Notes: generated by a model from the letters alone, not told the origin. Positions 26,474-39,948 are shown, counted from the first letter of the stretch. The stretch: DNA of 64,000 nt from Todiramphus chloris collaris (GCA_025345505.1 JANVCC010000021.1:29006251-29070250); one strand, 5' to 3'. Translations and numbers: made by a program.

Positions 26474-29400
26474 TCCTCATGTAGACCTCCAGAAGCTATC
26501 CGGGAGGCAACTGCAAGGAGGCACTAAACCATTTGCAGGTCCTGGATGTAAATTTTGTTTTGTGTCATGGTAATGAAGAAGCATCCAAAGCACCCAGTGC
26601 TATGGTGAGACCCCAATGCAAAGTCAGTTCTCGACTGCTCCTGATGAGAGTTATGTTTTAAAATCCACTCAGCAAGTTGCATTTAGAAAAAGAACCTCTC
26701 AAAACCACAAAGTGATGTTCAAAGTTAGAGAGCAGTTAAAGAATGGAGCTATCTCCATTATGTAGATGTAGCTCTGTACTGAGGAGGGAACTGTGTGTTA
26801 GCTTTTGTGAAAAAATTTGGTTATTTAGAACTGTGAAAGCAAACACGGATTTCAATCAGCATTTGCAGCAATTGGAATTTTTATCATTTAAAACTTTACA
26901 AGAGTCCTCAATGTGCAAACATACTGTGTGCTTGTTGTACATTCATATGCCCAATAGGCTGAATAACTTCAAAGAAATTTACTCTGCTGCTTGCTAAAAA
27001 GCCTTTTTAACATTATACACCTTCAGAAATGTTATGGTACCTGGTGCCAAGAGTCTGTATTTTTAAAATTCCCTACTTCGGTCTGAGTTCTAAGCCTATT
27101 AAACTCAGTAAGATTTTTGAAATTGACTTAAAAGAGTGAAAGATCAAACAATTATCTGTCAGACTGTAACAAGACTCAGAAATAATTAGGGAGTTTTGAA
27201 GCCTATCCATAAAGGGGATTTTCTTTGCTTTTAAATAAGAAATATATTCATGAATGTATTTTGGAAATATTAGTTTAAATTTAGAAGAGGGAAGATTTAG
27301 CATTAAGGCAGATGTTTGACTCAAGTTTTTAGTCTTTTCATTTATTTTGCATGTTTTGACATCTCTTCTTATCAAAATAAGACTAGGGGAAGCCAGGATG
27401 ACAGTTAAGTTGAAACTAATGTAATGGTTTATGATTTTGTTAGTCAGGGATAGCATCTCACATAGAAGCACATTTTAATTATCCTTTTCAAATCCTTTCC
27501 TCCTGCCCCCAAAATTCATCCTGACTCACAGAAGACATCATGAGAACACTATTTCACTGAACTGTGTAGGCTGCAGTAAGACTTTTGTTGTCTCTGCAGC
27601 TAGTGCTTGAGAGCTCTTCAGTGAACCAGCAATTGCAAATTGTTTCCAAAATTTAATTTATCAGATGAAAAATATGTGGATGCATACACAAGTCTCAAGT
27701 CATTGATCTCTGCTGAGACATATTGTCAAAACACAGCGTTCAATAATAGTGCAACATGCAGCTGTATACAACAAAACAACCATTTTTTATACTCTCAGGA
27801 CATCAGAAAACTTGTGGAAAAGAGCAGCCACAACCTGGCCCAAATCATTGCTCTAGAAAAGGCCAATCTGTTATTAGATTCAACTACTAATATGCCTCCT
27901 ATACTCTCATCAGAATCCTAGAGCTGAGCAGTTGTTGATCCCAGTTGTGGATATGTCTATGTCACAGCCTACTGTCATACAGCTGCCTAGGCTCAGTCTT
28001 TCCCGGGTCATGCAGAAGTGAGAGACTGTGTGTCTTTGTCCCTTGGGAAAAATATGACCAGGAAGTATGGAAATACATGGGTTAGTGAGAGAACCTTGTG
28101 TCTGTGCAGGAATACACACATGCAAACTTTACTCTTAAATAAGAGGATGTCAGCATTTCTTTAAAAAAATCTGGAAGCTCTTGGGAACTCCTTGAGCATC
28201 TCCTCTATTCCTCATGTGGGTTAAAACTTTTAAAAGTCCCAACAGCACAGAATGCTTGAGCTGTTATTCTTGTCAAATCTACATATAAGTTCTCTCTTTT
28301 TTGCATTTGATTTGCTTAGTACCTAGATAAGAACACGAGCCCTTCTCCTACCACACTGTGCAGCCCCATGCAATTGCCCTGGCTGCAACGGCACCACACA
28401 TATAGTGCTCTTCGAATGGCACTAGACATCTAAGTTCAGGCACCTGACTCGAGCCCTTAGCTTTCAGAGACACCACCGACATCAGTGAGGCCCTTGTCTT
28501 AGCTGGAGGAGGTGTCTGAAAGGGGAAATATCCAGACAGCATGCATAGTATCACCCGTTGACTGGTATTCTCTCAGTTTTGTGGTCCTTCCTCAGACAAC
28601 AATTTCAAGACCACCCTTTTTTTTCCTATCAAAATCTTTCAAAAATTGTTAGTTAAACTGTAGTTTGATTTCTTAAATTGCCTAAAGGGGATCACCCCAC
28701 TTCTTCAGCTAGTGGTGCAGAAGGTCTCCATGTGCCAGTCATGGGCCTCCCCAGCAGCACTGGTCTGGGCTCCATGGCATCCCTTCCCAGGCTCCCACCC
28801 TCAGATCTCCCATAGGGAACTCACAAACCTGGGTTGAAATAGTAGGAAGGGGATTTGTCTCTTACTCCATACCTCAAACTGAATCACAGCCTGGTGAAGG
28901 CAATAGGATGAGAAGGAGGAATGGCCAAAGGCAGCAGATGATATCCAACACACGGTTCAGGCACTGAAGCATCCTGCTGCAGGGGTATGTTTCCCCTGAG
29001 TTTTCAATGGCTCTTTAATTAACCCTATCTGTTCTCACTGCTGTTGAGAGGGCTACTTGAAAATAAAGGGCTTTGTCAGATATAAACCAGTTTAACACAG
29101 AGACAAGTTCAGCGAGTTCTATATTTTGCTTCTTTTATCCATTTCCTTATGACCAGAATTTCTGGGAAAACTTTAAACTTGCAGCTCATATGATTTCAAA
29201 CATCACAGATGCTCAGCTGCTACACTAAGAACTGTTGTTACTCCATAGTCATTTCTGGCACCGCAAATAATCCCTTACCTCAGTCTCAAAAACAAATCAA
29301 AACATTTTTTATTAAGTCAGAATAATGCAATATTTTACAAGTAGTCAAGGTCCCGAAGTCTATTTACTTGAGGAGAAGACATTTTTAAGAATTGTATTAC

Positions 29401-29744
29401 TAGAGACCTGAGTAGCTTTATATTAATGTCGATAAGTTTACTCAACATGATTTCCAAAGGTCTCATTGTTTAAGGCCAATGGTTTATACTTATAAGTGTC
29501 CTCAGTGGCATATTCATACTTTCCCACTCAATTTACTTACAGGTCTTATTAAGTTTACGAAACACAAAAACAAGTGTACAGTGACAGACTTGGGTTTAAA
29601 TCAAACACACATGCACACACTCTCACACATGAGATAATAAGCAGTAACTGAAAAATTCAGATAAAAATCTGTTTTGATCCCTTTGAATGAACACATTTGC
29701 ACTTAACTGCTGTGTTCAGAGAACAGACCCAACTCTTGGTTTTA
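26474..29744. other. Intergenic, 3.3 kb
   Basis: Mostly unique AT-rich DNA; a GC-richer patch lies near 28680-28990. A (CA)-rich stretch at 29608-29630 is short. No gene recognised. Confidence 0.65.
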
Positions 29745-29872
29745 TTCAGCTATCAGAGTAATGAATGAATGGAACAATCTACTGAGGGGTCAAGAGGATT
29801 CTCCACCTGAGACCCTTAAATAAAAACTGGATGGCTCTTTGAAAAGACACATCCCAGCTAAACTGCCTGCAA
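29745..29872 (+). mobile_element. Ancient L3/CR1-like LINE 3' fragment
   Basis: The pieces GAATGGAACAATCTACTGAG, GATTCTCCACC, CTTAAATAAAAACTGGATGG and CTCTTTGAAAAGACAC follow the order of the 3' region of old amniote L3/CR1 elements. It is more decayed than the other CR1 copies in the window. Boundaries are approximate. Confidence 0.6.
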
Positions 29873-29892
29873 AGCTGGAGATTTGCTCATCT

Positions 29893-29920
29893 CTTTTTTT
29901 TTTCTTTTTTTTTTTTTTTT
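29893..29920. repeat. T-rich tract behind the L3/CR1-like fragment
   Basis: T10, C, T16 starting 21 bp after the recognisable end of the L3-like fragment. Confidence 0.9.
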
Positions 29921-30593
29921 AATATATTCTGTTTTCTTTAATCATCTCCTGAGGAAGCTACTATTGCTGTATTTCTGTGTTGTGTTCAAATTAAAAGAGA
30001 TGAGTCAAAATAGATCAAAGTGACTGATGGATAAGTAGTCACCGCATCTCATTTGGAACATCTCTTTTCCTTAAACAAAATTGAATCAGATCTTGTGTGG
30101 TAAATAAAGTGAGCTCCACACAATCTGCTGTTCCAGAGAGTTACTTTTTCAGAATAACTCCACGGTATTTGAAGTCCTTTCTTCTCTTCCTAGACATCAG
30201 TGAATCTCATCCTTTTCATGGTCTTTAAGCAAATTTTCCTCTAGAATACTCCTTTGTAGTTACTTCTCTCCTGACTGTTTTTTCCTTTTGACTACCAAAA
30301 TGCACCAAATAGCCAACACCCTTGTTGTGTTTAACAGGGGTTAGCTTTTGGGAGGTGTTAGACACACAGATGTTGTGAGTGCTTTGCAGAATCAGACCAA
30401 ACTTTGCATGCTACTTTGTGATGAACTAGGCATTCTTCTCTTCATGGAGAAAAGGCAGACATGTAAGATCCCAGAGAGTTGTCAAGTGCTGTCTGTCTCT
30501 CTTTTCATGATTGAATGAACAAGATTAGAAGTAACCAACCAATAGAGCAAATATGCTGTGGTTTCTTGCCAACACAGGGATTTCCATCAGCAA

Positions 30594-30998
30594 TTTAATT
30601 CCACTTGAAGCACTTGTACTGTGAGGAGAATATGAAGGAGCAGGGCTTGTTCAGCCAGGAGAAGAGACAGCTGCTGAGGCACCCAACAGTTGCCCCTGGT
30701 ACCTAGAGGGAGGACAGCAAGGAGATGGAGCCGGGTCCTTCACAGTGGTGTATGGCAGGAAAACAAGAGATGGTAGCCTTAAGATGAAAAAAAGGAAGAT
30801 TCAGAGTGACTATAAGGAAAAAAAAAACCCAAACAACCAAACAACAAAACACTGTGAAGATAACCCCTTGCAAGTTTTCCAGACCTGACCACATAAAGCC
30901 ATAACAACCTCATCTGAGTTTATGTCTCACCTTGCCTTGGGCAGGAAGTAGGATGAGAGACCTCCTGAGGTCTCTTCCCTCCTGAGTGATTCTGTGAT
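30594..30998 (+). mobile_element. Diverged CR1 LINE fragment
   Basis: Matches in CR1 order are ACTGTGAGGAGAATATGA, TTGTTCAGCCAGGAGAAGAG, TTAAGATGAAAAAAAGGAAG, TTGGGCAGGAAGTAGGATGA and CTGAGGTCTCTTCCCTCC, then GATTCTGTGATTCTTC. The middle is poorly preserved and includes an A-rich interruption near 30820-30850. Confidence 0.75.
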
Positions 30999-32394
30999 TC
31001 TTCTTCTTTTAAGAGAACATGTTTCCAGGTTGTAGATATACATGAGTACAGTATATGAGCAACAGACATATTTACCTTTGTATGAAATCACTGCATTGGT
31101 TATTACGGGGCACAGAGGAAGGCATTGTATTTTTGTACAGGCCATATGAAGACAGAAGAAATCTGTATTCACATCATCTGTGTTTGCTATTTTAGACGTG
31201 TAAACTGGTGCAATTTAAAATACCTGAAGTGAGGGGCTTGTGATCTTTATATAATCTTGACAAAGATAGGTGCTTCCAGGAGGTAATCAGCGCACCTATT
31301 TCGGATTTATAAAGCTAGCACCAATGTCTCCTCAGTCTTCAGGTTGTGGATGTATATACCGATATAGATACAGTTCTCTTACTCCTTTCACACAACTGGT
31401 AGCTATATGTGGACACTGTTATTTTGACCAGCAGCTGGTGCTGAGATGTAATATGTTCCTGTTGGCGGTTATATTTTCAGCTATATAGGAGAGATGTAAT
31501 ACGTTTATTTTGTATGTCAGTAATTTGTAGTTTGCATTCCACAGCACTTTCTGCGTGTTATTACATTTCCCTTTTTTATCCTCTATGCTTTGTAGAGTAG
31601 CCTGCTGAGAATTTAACTTCAGGATGAAGATACTTTTTAAAACAAAATTAAAAAAAAAAACCAAAAACCTTTACATGCACAGATAGCTTCAGAAAGTAAC
31701 TGGTATGTGCATACATTTGTTTAACCCCCTAATGCAAATACATACATTCTGAAATGTATTTTAGTCCTCTAAGCAGCTAAGAGCAGCTCTCAAGATCACA
31801 TGACAAGCAAAACATTTGTTAATCAGAAAAATTACAGCCTATTCATACTTACTGTTTGATTATTTCCACTCTGACCTCAAAGATCCCATTGTTGATTGAA
31901 CTAGTTATAATAACTTCTATTTATTTTTACAACTAGCTATTATGAGTGCAAACTATCCTTATCTCCAAGTGATTGATAGGCACATTAAGAAGCTGTTCAA
32001 CAGGTTGCTAGGTTTGAAGAAATGCTTAAATCATTATTAGTTATTCCTTATCAGCCAAGAGTGGGAGCTAAGCTCAGATAAATACATGGTGACGAAAATT
32101 AAATTTTCAACGTCAAGTGCTCTCTTGCTGTTTTCTGTTTGCTATCGTTAAGCAGAGGGGCTACAGCTTCCTTTCAGTTTTATTTAAGGAGCATTTGGGC
32201 TTTCTTAGCAAACTCAGTTGTCATGTTAGTGTGCTTAGGAGAGCTAAGAATCTTGTTCAGTGATAACTTTCATCAGGGCCTCCAGGTAGCTTTAGTGAGT
32301 GGAGAACTGTGATACAAATACATAATCACATCTTATTCTGTTAAAAATTTGAAACAAATAGCTTTCCTGAGTGAACATTGTTAAGTGAGGAGAT
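30999..32394. other. Intergenic, 1.4 kb, non-repetitive, with a GATA-motif cluster
   Basis: Sits between two CR1 fragments and is free of recognisable repeats. The GATA cluster at 31959-32081 is its main feature. Confidence 0.6.
31959..32081. promoter_or_regulatory. Cluster of four GATA motifs in the desert downstream of KLF5
   Basis: Within 123 bp there are TTATCT (31959-31964), TGATAG (31974-31979), TTATCA (32048-32053) and AGATAA (32076-32081), all WGATAR matches on one strand or the other. A TGATTGAT homeodomain/PBX-like motif (31970-31977) overlaps them. The stretch around them is non-repetitive. This could be a distal enhancer; conservation was not tested. Confidence 0.25.
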
Positions 32395-32664
32395 GGACAA
32401 GGAGTAATATTTTTAAACTAAAAGAGAGGAGATTTAGACTAGATATAAAGAAGACATTTTTTGCAGTGGGAGTGGTGTAACACTAGCACAGGTTGCCCAG
32501 ACAGGTGGTAGATACTCCATCACTGGAAACATTCAAGATTAGGTTAGAAGGCATTTTGAGCAACCTGATCTACTTAAAGATGTCCCTGCTCACTGCAAGG
32601 AGGTGGACTAGATGACCTTTATAGGTCCCTTCCAACATTAAACATTCTATGGTTCTATGATTCC
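32395..32664 (+). mobile_element. CR1 LINE fragment, same subfamily as the copy at 304-874
   Basis: It runs from the segment AGGAGATTTAGACTAGATAT through GTTGCCCAGACAGGTGGTAG, CAACCTGATCTACTTAAAGA and GTGGACTAGATGACC, to CATTCTATGGTTCTATGATT. It shares the unusual CAACCTGATCTA(C/G)TTGAAGATGT-type segment with the first copy, which suggests one subfamily. Confidence 0.92.
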
Positions 32665-33461
32665 ATGTTAGACTCATTCAAATTCTTGCATGGTGATTTG
32701 TAGTTTTGTTTCTGCTATTCAGAATAGATTTCTATCATCTCAGGCCACCTGTGCAACCTGAGGACAAAAAAAAAACCCAACAACCAGAAGGGCAGCTATA
32801 GAAGGTGTAGCTTACTGTGGTTTTACCAGCATAGTGAAGTGTCCTGTATTAATAGTCTGCAGGGAACTCACGCATTTCAGGTACATTTCTACCTTTATTC
32901 TATAACCTGGTTACTCCAGGTAACGTACAGTGTGATTTGATACAACTTGTGAAGTCAGTGTATGGGAAGAAGCACAACTTAAGAAGATCAGAAAATAAAA
33001 AAGGAGCACATAAGTTCTCGGTTTTGGAAAAGGGAGCTAGAAAATGCAAAGTCATCTATCTCAAAGGAGGGATGGTTTAATATATTTGTCAAAATGCTCT
33101 CTACTCAGTTTCTGCTCCTTAAATTGTATTTGTAAATAAAATCACAAAGCATAAACTGGCAACCACGTTGCATGAGTTCTTCTGCATGCAAGGTTTGCCA
33201 AAGCAAAATATTTCCTTCTCCAGTTTTAAACCACAACTACTCCAAATAAACCTTTGACACAATTAAAGGGCAAATAAGAACAGGGATGGAGAACTGAAGA
33301 TACCAATCTGAAAGCTAAAAATGTTTCTGTTTTTTCTATCAACATCCTACCAAGGCTGGAAGGGCTGAGCTTTTCATCCAGTTTACCCTGTTATTCTTGT
33401 CATGTGAAAAGAGAAAGGAAAAGATGATTTTCAGGTGACTGAATCTCCATGAAGTCCATTT

Positions 33462-33481
33462 AAAAAAAAAAAAAAAAAAAA
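33462..33481. repeat. Poly-A tract (A20)
   Basis: Uninterrupted run of 20 A. The upstream sequence has no recognisable gene remnant, so a retrocopy tail is not supported. Confidence 0.9.
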
Positions 33482-36400
33482 GGTACACAAGCCAGACAAA
33501 TCCTGATGGCAACATGTTTGCATCCAAGGTGATGAGGGCCTTGAGTGAAGCAGCTCAGCAGCAAAGCCTTGATGGGACACATGCACACTTGCCATGTGTC
33601 TCTACTTTATCTGCAGGGCTCGGGGCACACAAAGCAGGTAAGACAACAAACACCGAGCCTGGCTGAGAAAGGACACGGTAGCAAATTCTCCTGTACTCAG
33701 TACCTCACAGTTAAAGCGCTTGCTCAAGATTTGAGAGACTGCAGCCACACCTTCATGTGCCTGAGAAGGTGGAGGAAGGACACACATCTCAGACTTTCTC
33801 CTGGCCATCCCTGCCGTCAACTGGGGATACCCAAGGTATGCTGATGGGCTGCCTGAACCTTCCCTCAAAAACAGCCCCATGTTGAATAGAATAAATAAAT
33901 ATTAATTAAGCCATGGAAAGAAAGATAAACAGAGACAAAAGAAAATACGGTGTTACTGCAAGGGAGGGCTGCTGGGCAGGAGAGAGAGAGATGAATGCCT
34001 CAAAAGGTCCTGCATTAGTAAATCTGCCATTAAAAAAAAGCAGTGGCAGACTCATTAGAGGTAATGATGACCTCCAGTTATCACAGAGTCACAGCTTCCA
34101 GGGTTCCCAAATTTTCCAATGAAGACATAAAGCAACGGTACCTAGGAACCCTTGCTACAACTCAAGCACTGCTCACTAAGTCACCGGAGGAATGCTGCAC
34201 CACAAAACTAACATTTACACCTAGGTTAGAGATGTCTCTGTGTGTGGCTGGCATGTGAGTCGCCTGTGATGCCAGTATTTTGGCAGGCAGGTCCCCCATC
34301 TCTGAATTTCCAGCCCAAATGGCTGGGTGTCCATAGACAAGTGGCCGGCTGTAAGCAGCTCTTAACTGCAGTCTGCACCCAGGCTGGCTCACACATCTCC
34401 AGCCCCTGAGCAAGGAGCCTCAACCATTCCTGCCATTTATCTGATAAAAAACAAATTATGCTACCAAACTTCCAAATTATCCTCTCCTTCATGTTGTGTG
34501 CTTATCTTCTGCTTCTCCTTGTTTACAGATGTCGAGTGAAGCATGTGTGGGATCGCAGGATCAAGGCAACACAGGATTCTCCCTCTGTGTCCTCAGTTTG
34601 CAATTGCTTCCAGCATTAGCACAGGGGGGATTAATGCTCTCTGTCACACTGTCTGTGTACTTTCCATTCCTCCATGTGGAAGAAGAAAAATATTTGACCC
34701 CTGGATTTTAAAAGCCTTTTCTATGCTGTCAGTCTGCCCACCTTAGACACGTACTACCTTCAAGGAAGGAAGCTTCATAAGGAAATCACAGATGCAAAAT
34801 CTGCCTTAAGGAAATAAGTGGGTGTCAGCATGTAATTAATAGAAGAAACCCTCCAGAAAATAGTTGCTACAGACAGAATCAGTCTTTGCAGGAGACAGCC
34901 GTGACAAAATCCAAACCATAATCTAATTTTTGTGGTATGTGCATCTGAAAATAAACAAACAAAAGCAGCCTTAAGAATACCTTTCCCATTCAAGTCAGAC
35001 TAGAACCTGATACAGACATGGAACAAAGAGACTGTGAATTCCTTGGTTTTGATATGACAGACCTAGCTGAAAGTTTCATCTCCTCTTGGCCATAGTAGCC
35101 AAAGGAGTATGAAGGATTGGGGGTTGTTAAGTTTAGGCTGACTTGGATGTGGTGTGTGACCTGAGGTGTTTCACGGTGTTTTATGTCAGTCAGCTGGTAG
35201 ACTTCAATAGCTACATCAACTTTCATACACACATCAAAGGAGCCAAGGAACCACCAAGAGAATATGAAGCGTCAGAAGACCAAATGCGTGGAGCTAGGGG
35301 AGAGGTGCACTGGGGGAAGGGAAAATATAGAACTGGGAATGATAACACTACACAATTGGAACGAGACAGCAGTTGACCCTCAGCAAACATCAGCCATTTG
35401 GCAGGTCCCTGAGAGAGGTGCATGTTTGGAGCCCAGCACTTGCCACATCCTGACTCCAGGAAGAGGTAAAACACGGGTGCACACTGGCTTACGGTTGCTA
35501 GGGCAGCCCCAGTGGCACCCCAGCAGAGCTCCTTGTGAGACACCACAGTCCAGGACTGTAACTGTCCCCCAGCAGGCAAAGTTAAATGTTGAGGGTCAGA
35601 CCCCAGTGACCTTACTGGATACACAACTAGTGATCCTGAGGACTATGCCCCTGAGCTGTCCCTTAAAGGCCATGACGAGGTGAGAATGTTTGAAGAACTC
35701 TTTTAAATATACCCTAGAGAAGAGGAAAGCTGAGTGCTTCTCATGAGCATCCTGTCCCATCAAGTGACCCTGTGCTGAGAGGCAAGATCTTTGTGTCCTA
35801 GGCTCACAAAAATACACAGCAACAGGCAGTCGTGTGTTTGAGTGCAGTCTGAACATCACTAGTAATAGTACAGGCAGTGGTGGTTCTCAGACTGATAGCA
35901 GCCACAGATCCAGCGGGCAGCTCAGAAATAAGCCTGGTGGTGAGGGCACACAGGCTGCCTGATCCAGCTTCTTCCAGGAGGACACAGTGTAAGGCTGGTG
36001 ACTGAAGATGGATGCTGCTTGGCTGTGTCTCTGCAACAGCAAAAGGTCAGAACGCAGAATGGTACAAGTCCCACAAAGCTTCACCCTGTTGAAATCTCTG
36101 GGCACTGCTTTGTCTACTTTGTTCTTTGCCTTCTCCCTTCTTTTCCCACCCATCTAGAGACCTTGAGAGCACAAATGTAGGCATTTCCCAGCTGAGGTAG
36201 GACTGCTTATAATCTAACAATATCTAACAATATGACCTGAAATTTTACAGGTGTCTATCTATCTCCTACAGGGTTTTCTTTTTATCCCCCTGTTATTTAT
36301 GAAATTATTTTGGGGTACTTTGGCAGGTAAAGCAATTCTTGAGCTTTACTGTTAAACAGCCCCAGGTTCCCATGTTTTCTAGCCTGTCCTCAGAAGTATA

Positions 36401-37404
36401 GAAATGATGGCAAACTGAGATATGTGCCTTTGACTTTCCAAAAATCTACCCAAATTCAGGAAACTGAAAAATTTGAAGATTTGAGGTCTGCACCTGCTTA
36501 GAGATTTGTCTGAGCAGGTGTTTTAGCATGCTCAGGCTAAAGTCCTGCAGCGTCACTGAAATGCTTTGGCACAAGTTTCTACATGTGGCCATGCAGCACA
36601 AACATGGTCCTACACACAGTCAGGTCAGGTATCTGCTACTACTTCATCTGTGCAGGACTCTGTCTCACTGTGTATGTAAAACCAAGTTCTTTGCTCGCAC
36701 TTTGCTCAACACTACGTTCCAAGGTATTTGTCATCAGACCTTTAATGACCAGACTATAGGATCCTTTTCAGACCAGAGGTGGAAGCATGGCCTCTGTACA
36801 CCCAAGCACAGAGTGTCCCCACAAAGCAAATGAGCTAAAGGAAAAGCAGACTTTCTTTGTGATTGGTAACAATCATTAGGAGTGGAAAGGGATCATGTAT
36901 AAGAACCAAGAGCAAGAAATTTGTCTCTCCTGCATCCTCTGGGATGATAACTGCTGGAACCAAGGCAGCAGGAAGAGGAAGCAGAGATGCAGTTTGAAAG
37001 GTGAGAAGATAAAAGTCAGATCACAGGGTCAGATTGGCATCCACTGGGAGGAGAAGTTTTGTGAGATGGTCCCAAAGCAGTGAACAGAAACCTAAGCTGG
37101 TTGGGTGTGAAGGCAGGGAGTGATGACAGAGTATGGAAAATTGGACTGGGACCTGGGACTAGAGAGCTAGCTAGATGAGAAACAGTGGCTGCATCTGTAC
37201 TTACTTGCTCTGCAGCATATCTTAAGGCCCTCATTTCCTGGTCATCTGAATTGTCAGGCCTGTTGGGACACGCTGCAGCTCCCATTCAGCACACATGCCC
37301 AGGTTTCCATCCCAGCATGGAGCTGGGGGATGACTAAGCACACATCCAGACATGGGAACTAGGAAGCATTCTTGGGTCCAATGGTGTAAACACAGAAAGC
37401 AAGT

Positions 37405-37959
37405 CTAGATAAGGAGCTTGAAAAAAAAAAAAGGATGAAAATGACTACATGACCATGGCTTGCTAATGGATATGAGCAGTTTGGGCGTGAAGGAAGAGGG
37501 GGCAGGACAATGCAATAAAGTGGTGGAGCTAGAGGACTCTTGAAGCAAAACCTTGGGAAGCAGGCATGGGAGGAGTGTGCAGGTGGAGTGGACATGGCGT
37601 AGCAGCATGGAAAGACCATGGGGTGGCCATTGTGGCAGACTGCCTGACAAGGCCAAGAGGCTGGAGCATTGTGACCAAGCTGGGCTGTAGTAAGTCCTGT
37701 CAGAGGGCTGGTAGCAGCTCTGCTGGGAATCAGGCACGAGATGAGAGGCTGGATGCAACTGGTGCCTACTTCTGACATTATCCACTGTCCATTTAATCCA
37801 GTTGTTTAATTCTTGCCTGACTCGTGACACACGATCAGACATGACAATGTTCCCTGTCCAGTAAAAGATATTTGGCATGCGTGATGATCTGCCTGGTTGT
37901 GGTATTTGCAAGTAGAACTTTCTTGCTAAATTAATGTATGCTTTTGCATCCAACTTCAT
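37405..37959 (-). other. Longest open frame in the desert (184 codons), not recognised
   Basis: The minus-strand frame starts MKLDAKAYINLARKFYLQIP and ends in a run of Phe coded by a poly-A/T tract. A second frame (37778-37359) is open over much of the same stretch, as expected from GC-richer sequence with few stops. I see no domain, splice signals or homologous family. Most likely a chance frame; the first 65 or so codons look the most protein-like. Confidence 0.12.
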
Positions 37960-39341
37960 TATGACTATTTGTGTCAGGGAGCTTGTTTTATTTGTAGTGC
38001 TAACCTGAAATACTGAATACAGATTCTCTCACTTCTTTCTTACATATCAAAAACACAGGTCAAGCCTTTATAGATTTCTCTGCTTGTCTAAAGCCAGTCC
38101 CTTGCACCTTTCTGAGATTGCTTTCCTGCTGTTCACATTATTCTTTAAAACACCTACTTTTATTGTAACACTTTTAGGATCATTCTCCTGACCACTTAAA
38201 CCAAAATCCTGTTAGTCCTAAGAGCTTCTCTTAACACTGATAATAGAAACTGGAAATAGACTTTCCCAGAAACATTATGCTGAAAGCCTCAGCCCCTTTT
38301 TGTAGGATCACATCCTTATATACAGCAGTCACACCGCAGATTTTGTCTCAGACAGGCTTTTCAATAAAATTGCAATGTAAATAACCTACCCCTAGCCTTT
38401 ATTCGACTGCATTTTTTTCCAGGTGCTCTAAAGAGTCTATCTGCTTCATGAGTCTCACTCAGGATACCATCCAGTTTGCAATTCTTCTATTTGTAACTGA
38501 GAAAAAAATATATTATTTCCCAGAAAGATGCTTGCCAGGCCCCTTTTAGCAGTGGCAATAAGTAGTTTATGATCAGTTTCAAATAGCAAAGATTCCAATA
38601 AAGCTTTTTTACACCTCATGGCCTGAGACCAAGTCTTCCTTCTCTATTTGAGTGCTGTGACATTTCATTTCTATAAGTACCCATGACACATGATCCACTG
38701 TATTGCTACTTGGCCCGTCTCCAACCAGCCAGGCCAGTTTTGCTGTGGCTTGTTAGCTGCCAGTGGAACAAATTAATCCTGGGTTTTCCTTATGTGAAGG
38801 GATTGGGCTATGAGTGTGGTAGGAGAGAGGAGAGGGAATACAATGGGCCTGATGAAGCGAGGAGGAAGAGGCTGAGTGTCTCTTTTGCTTTCTTGGAAGA
38901 GAAAATGACCTTCCTGGTAACAGGATGGTAAGATGACCTCAGTTAGGTTGGACATCCCACCATGCCACCAGCCAGACTGTGCCTTGGGCCACTGTGACCA
39001 CAGCTCTGACTGGGAGGAGAAAGGAAGGAGGAAAAGGCAGGCCATGAATGATCAGGATAATCTGGTGCTGGGACTATAAGATTGATGGGGAAAGAAGAAG
39101 GAAAGAGGGTGATTCAGAGCAAGGGAGATGAGGTGATGGGTTTTTAGGTTGCTGCGGAAGTGAAGAGAGATCCATCAGGACTAGATAAAGACATCTGGGT
39201 CAGAGGCCCAGGAGAACTGTAGTTCTTGGTTGCTTCAGTGCTGCATGGTGGATGGATCTGGGACAGCCTATCTTTCAGATAGGGAAACAGGCTTGCACTT
39301 CTAAATTGCCAATTTGGGGCTTTGTTTGCTTATTTTTGTTT

Positions 39342-39440
39342 GTGGGGTTGTTTTTTTTTTTTTTTGTTTTGTTGTTGTTTAGTTGGTTTGTTGTTTGTTT
39401 GCTTGCTTGTTTGTTTTTTGTTTGTTTGTTTGTTTTTTAT
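39342..39440. repeat. Low-complexity T-rich (GTTT)n tract
   Basis: A T15 run is followed by irregular GTTT/GTTG/GCTT units up to TTTGTTTGTTTGTTTTTTAT. The open frame read across it is an artefact of composition. Confidence 0.9.
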
Positions 39441-39948
39441 TTCAAAGACTGTAACCTATATGCAGGTTTAATCAGATAAATAATTAATTAATTATTCTGC
39501 TAATGCTGGAAGAGGTCTGAGCCAGTCCTGTCACAGAGATGCCTGTAGACAATTTTGCATATAAAATCATAACATCTAGATCTTGGATGTCCACTTTACT
39601 TCTATGCACCATAACAGTCATTGGCTTCTGAATTAGGCAGCTGACACAAATCCATTTTTCCCTTCATACAGTCTTCCTTTCCAAGGAGTCCTTGTATCCT
39701 TCTTTGTCTACCTGGTCAAGGCTACTAGGGATGCCACGCTGACGGTGACCTCAACTGCAGGCTAATGTAAAATATCTTGTGGCCCTGAGTCCATAAGAAA
39801 GTAGCCTTCCCACAAGTCTTTTCTGTAAATTCTGGCTACCACCACCATTGCTCCTAACAAGTGAAAGGACAATTGGTTTTAGCCTGATCATAGTGGTACC
39901 TTTAGAAGTAGGGCAGTACTAGCAAGCTGGCCATCTTGACCGTTGTCC

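Larger units (their letters stand above)
32665..39341. other. Intergenic, 6.7 kb
   Basis: Unique sequence with GC-richer patches (about 35380-35650 and 37100-37780) that account for the longer open frames on both strands. No repeat family or gene recognised apart from the poly-A tract at 33462. Confidence 0.6.

Noticed and set aside
35223..35683. Overlapping 133- and 139-codon frames on opposite strands
   Set aside because: Both are open because the patch is GC-richer and poor in stops; neither shows a domain or splice context.
39252..39479. 75-codon hydrophobic 'membrane protein' frame
   Set aside because: The Phe/Leu/Cys/Val string is simply the translation of the (GTTT)n tract.
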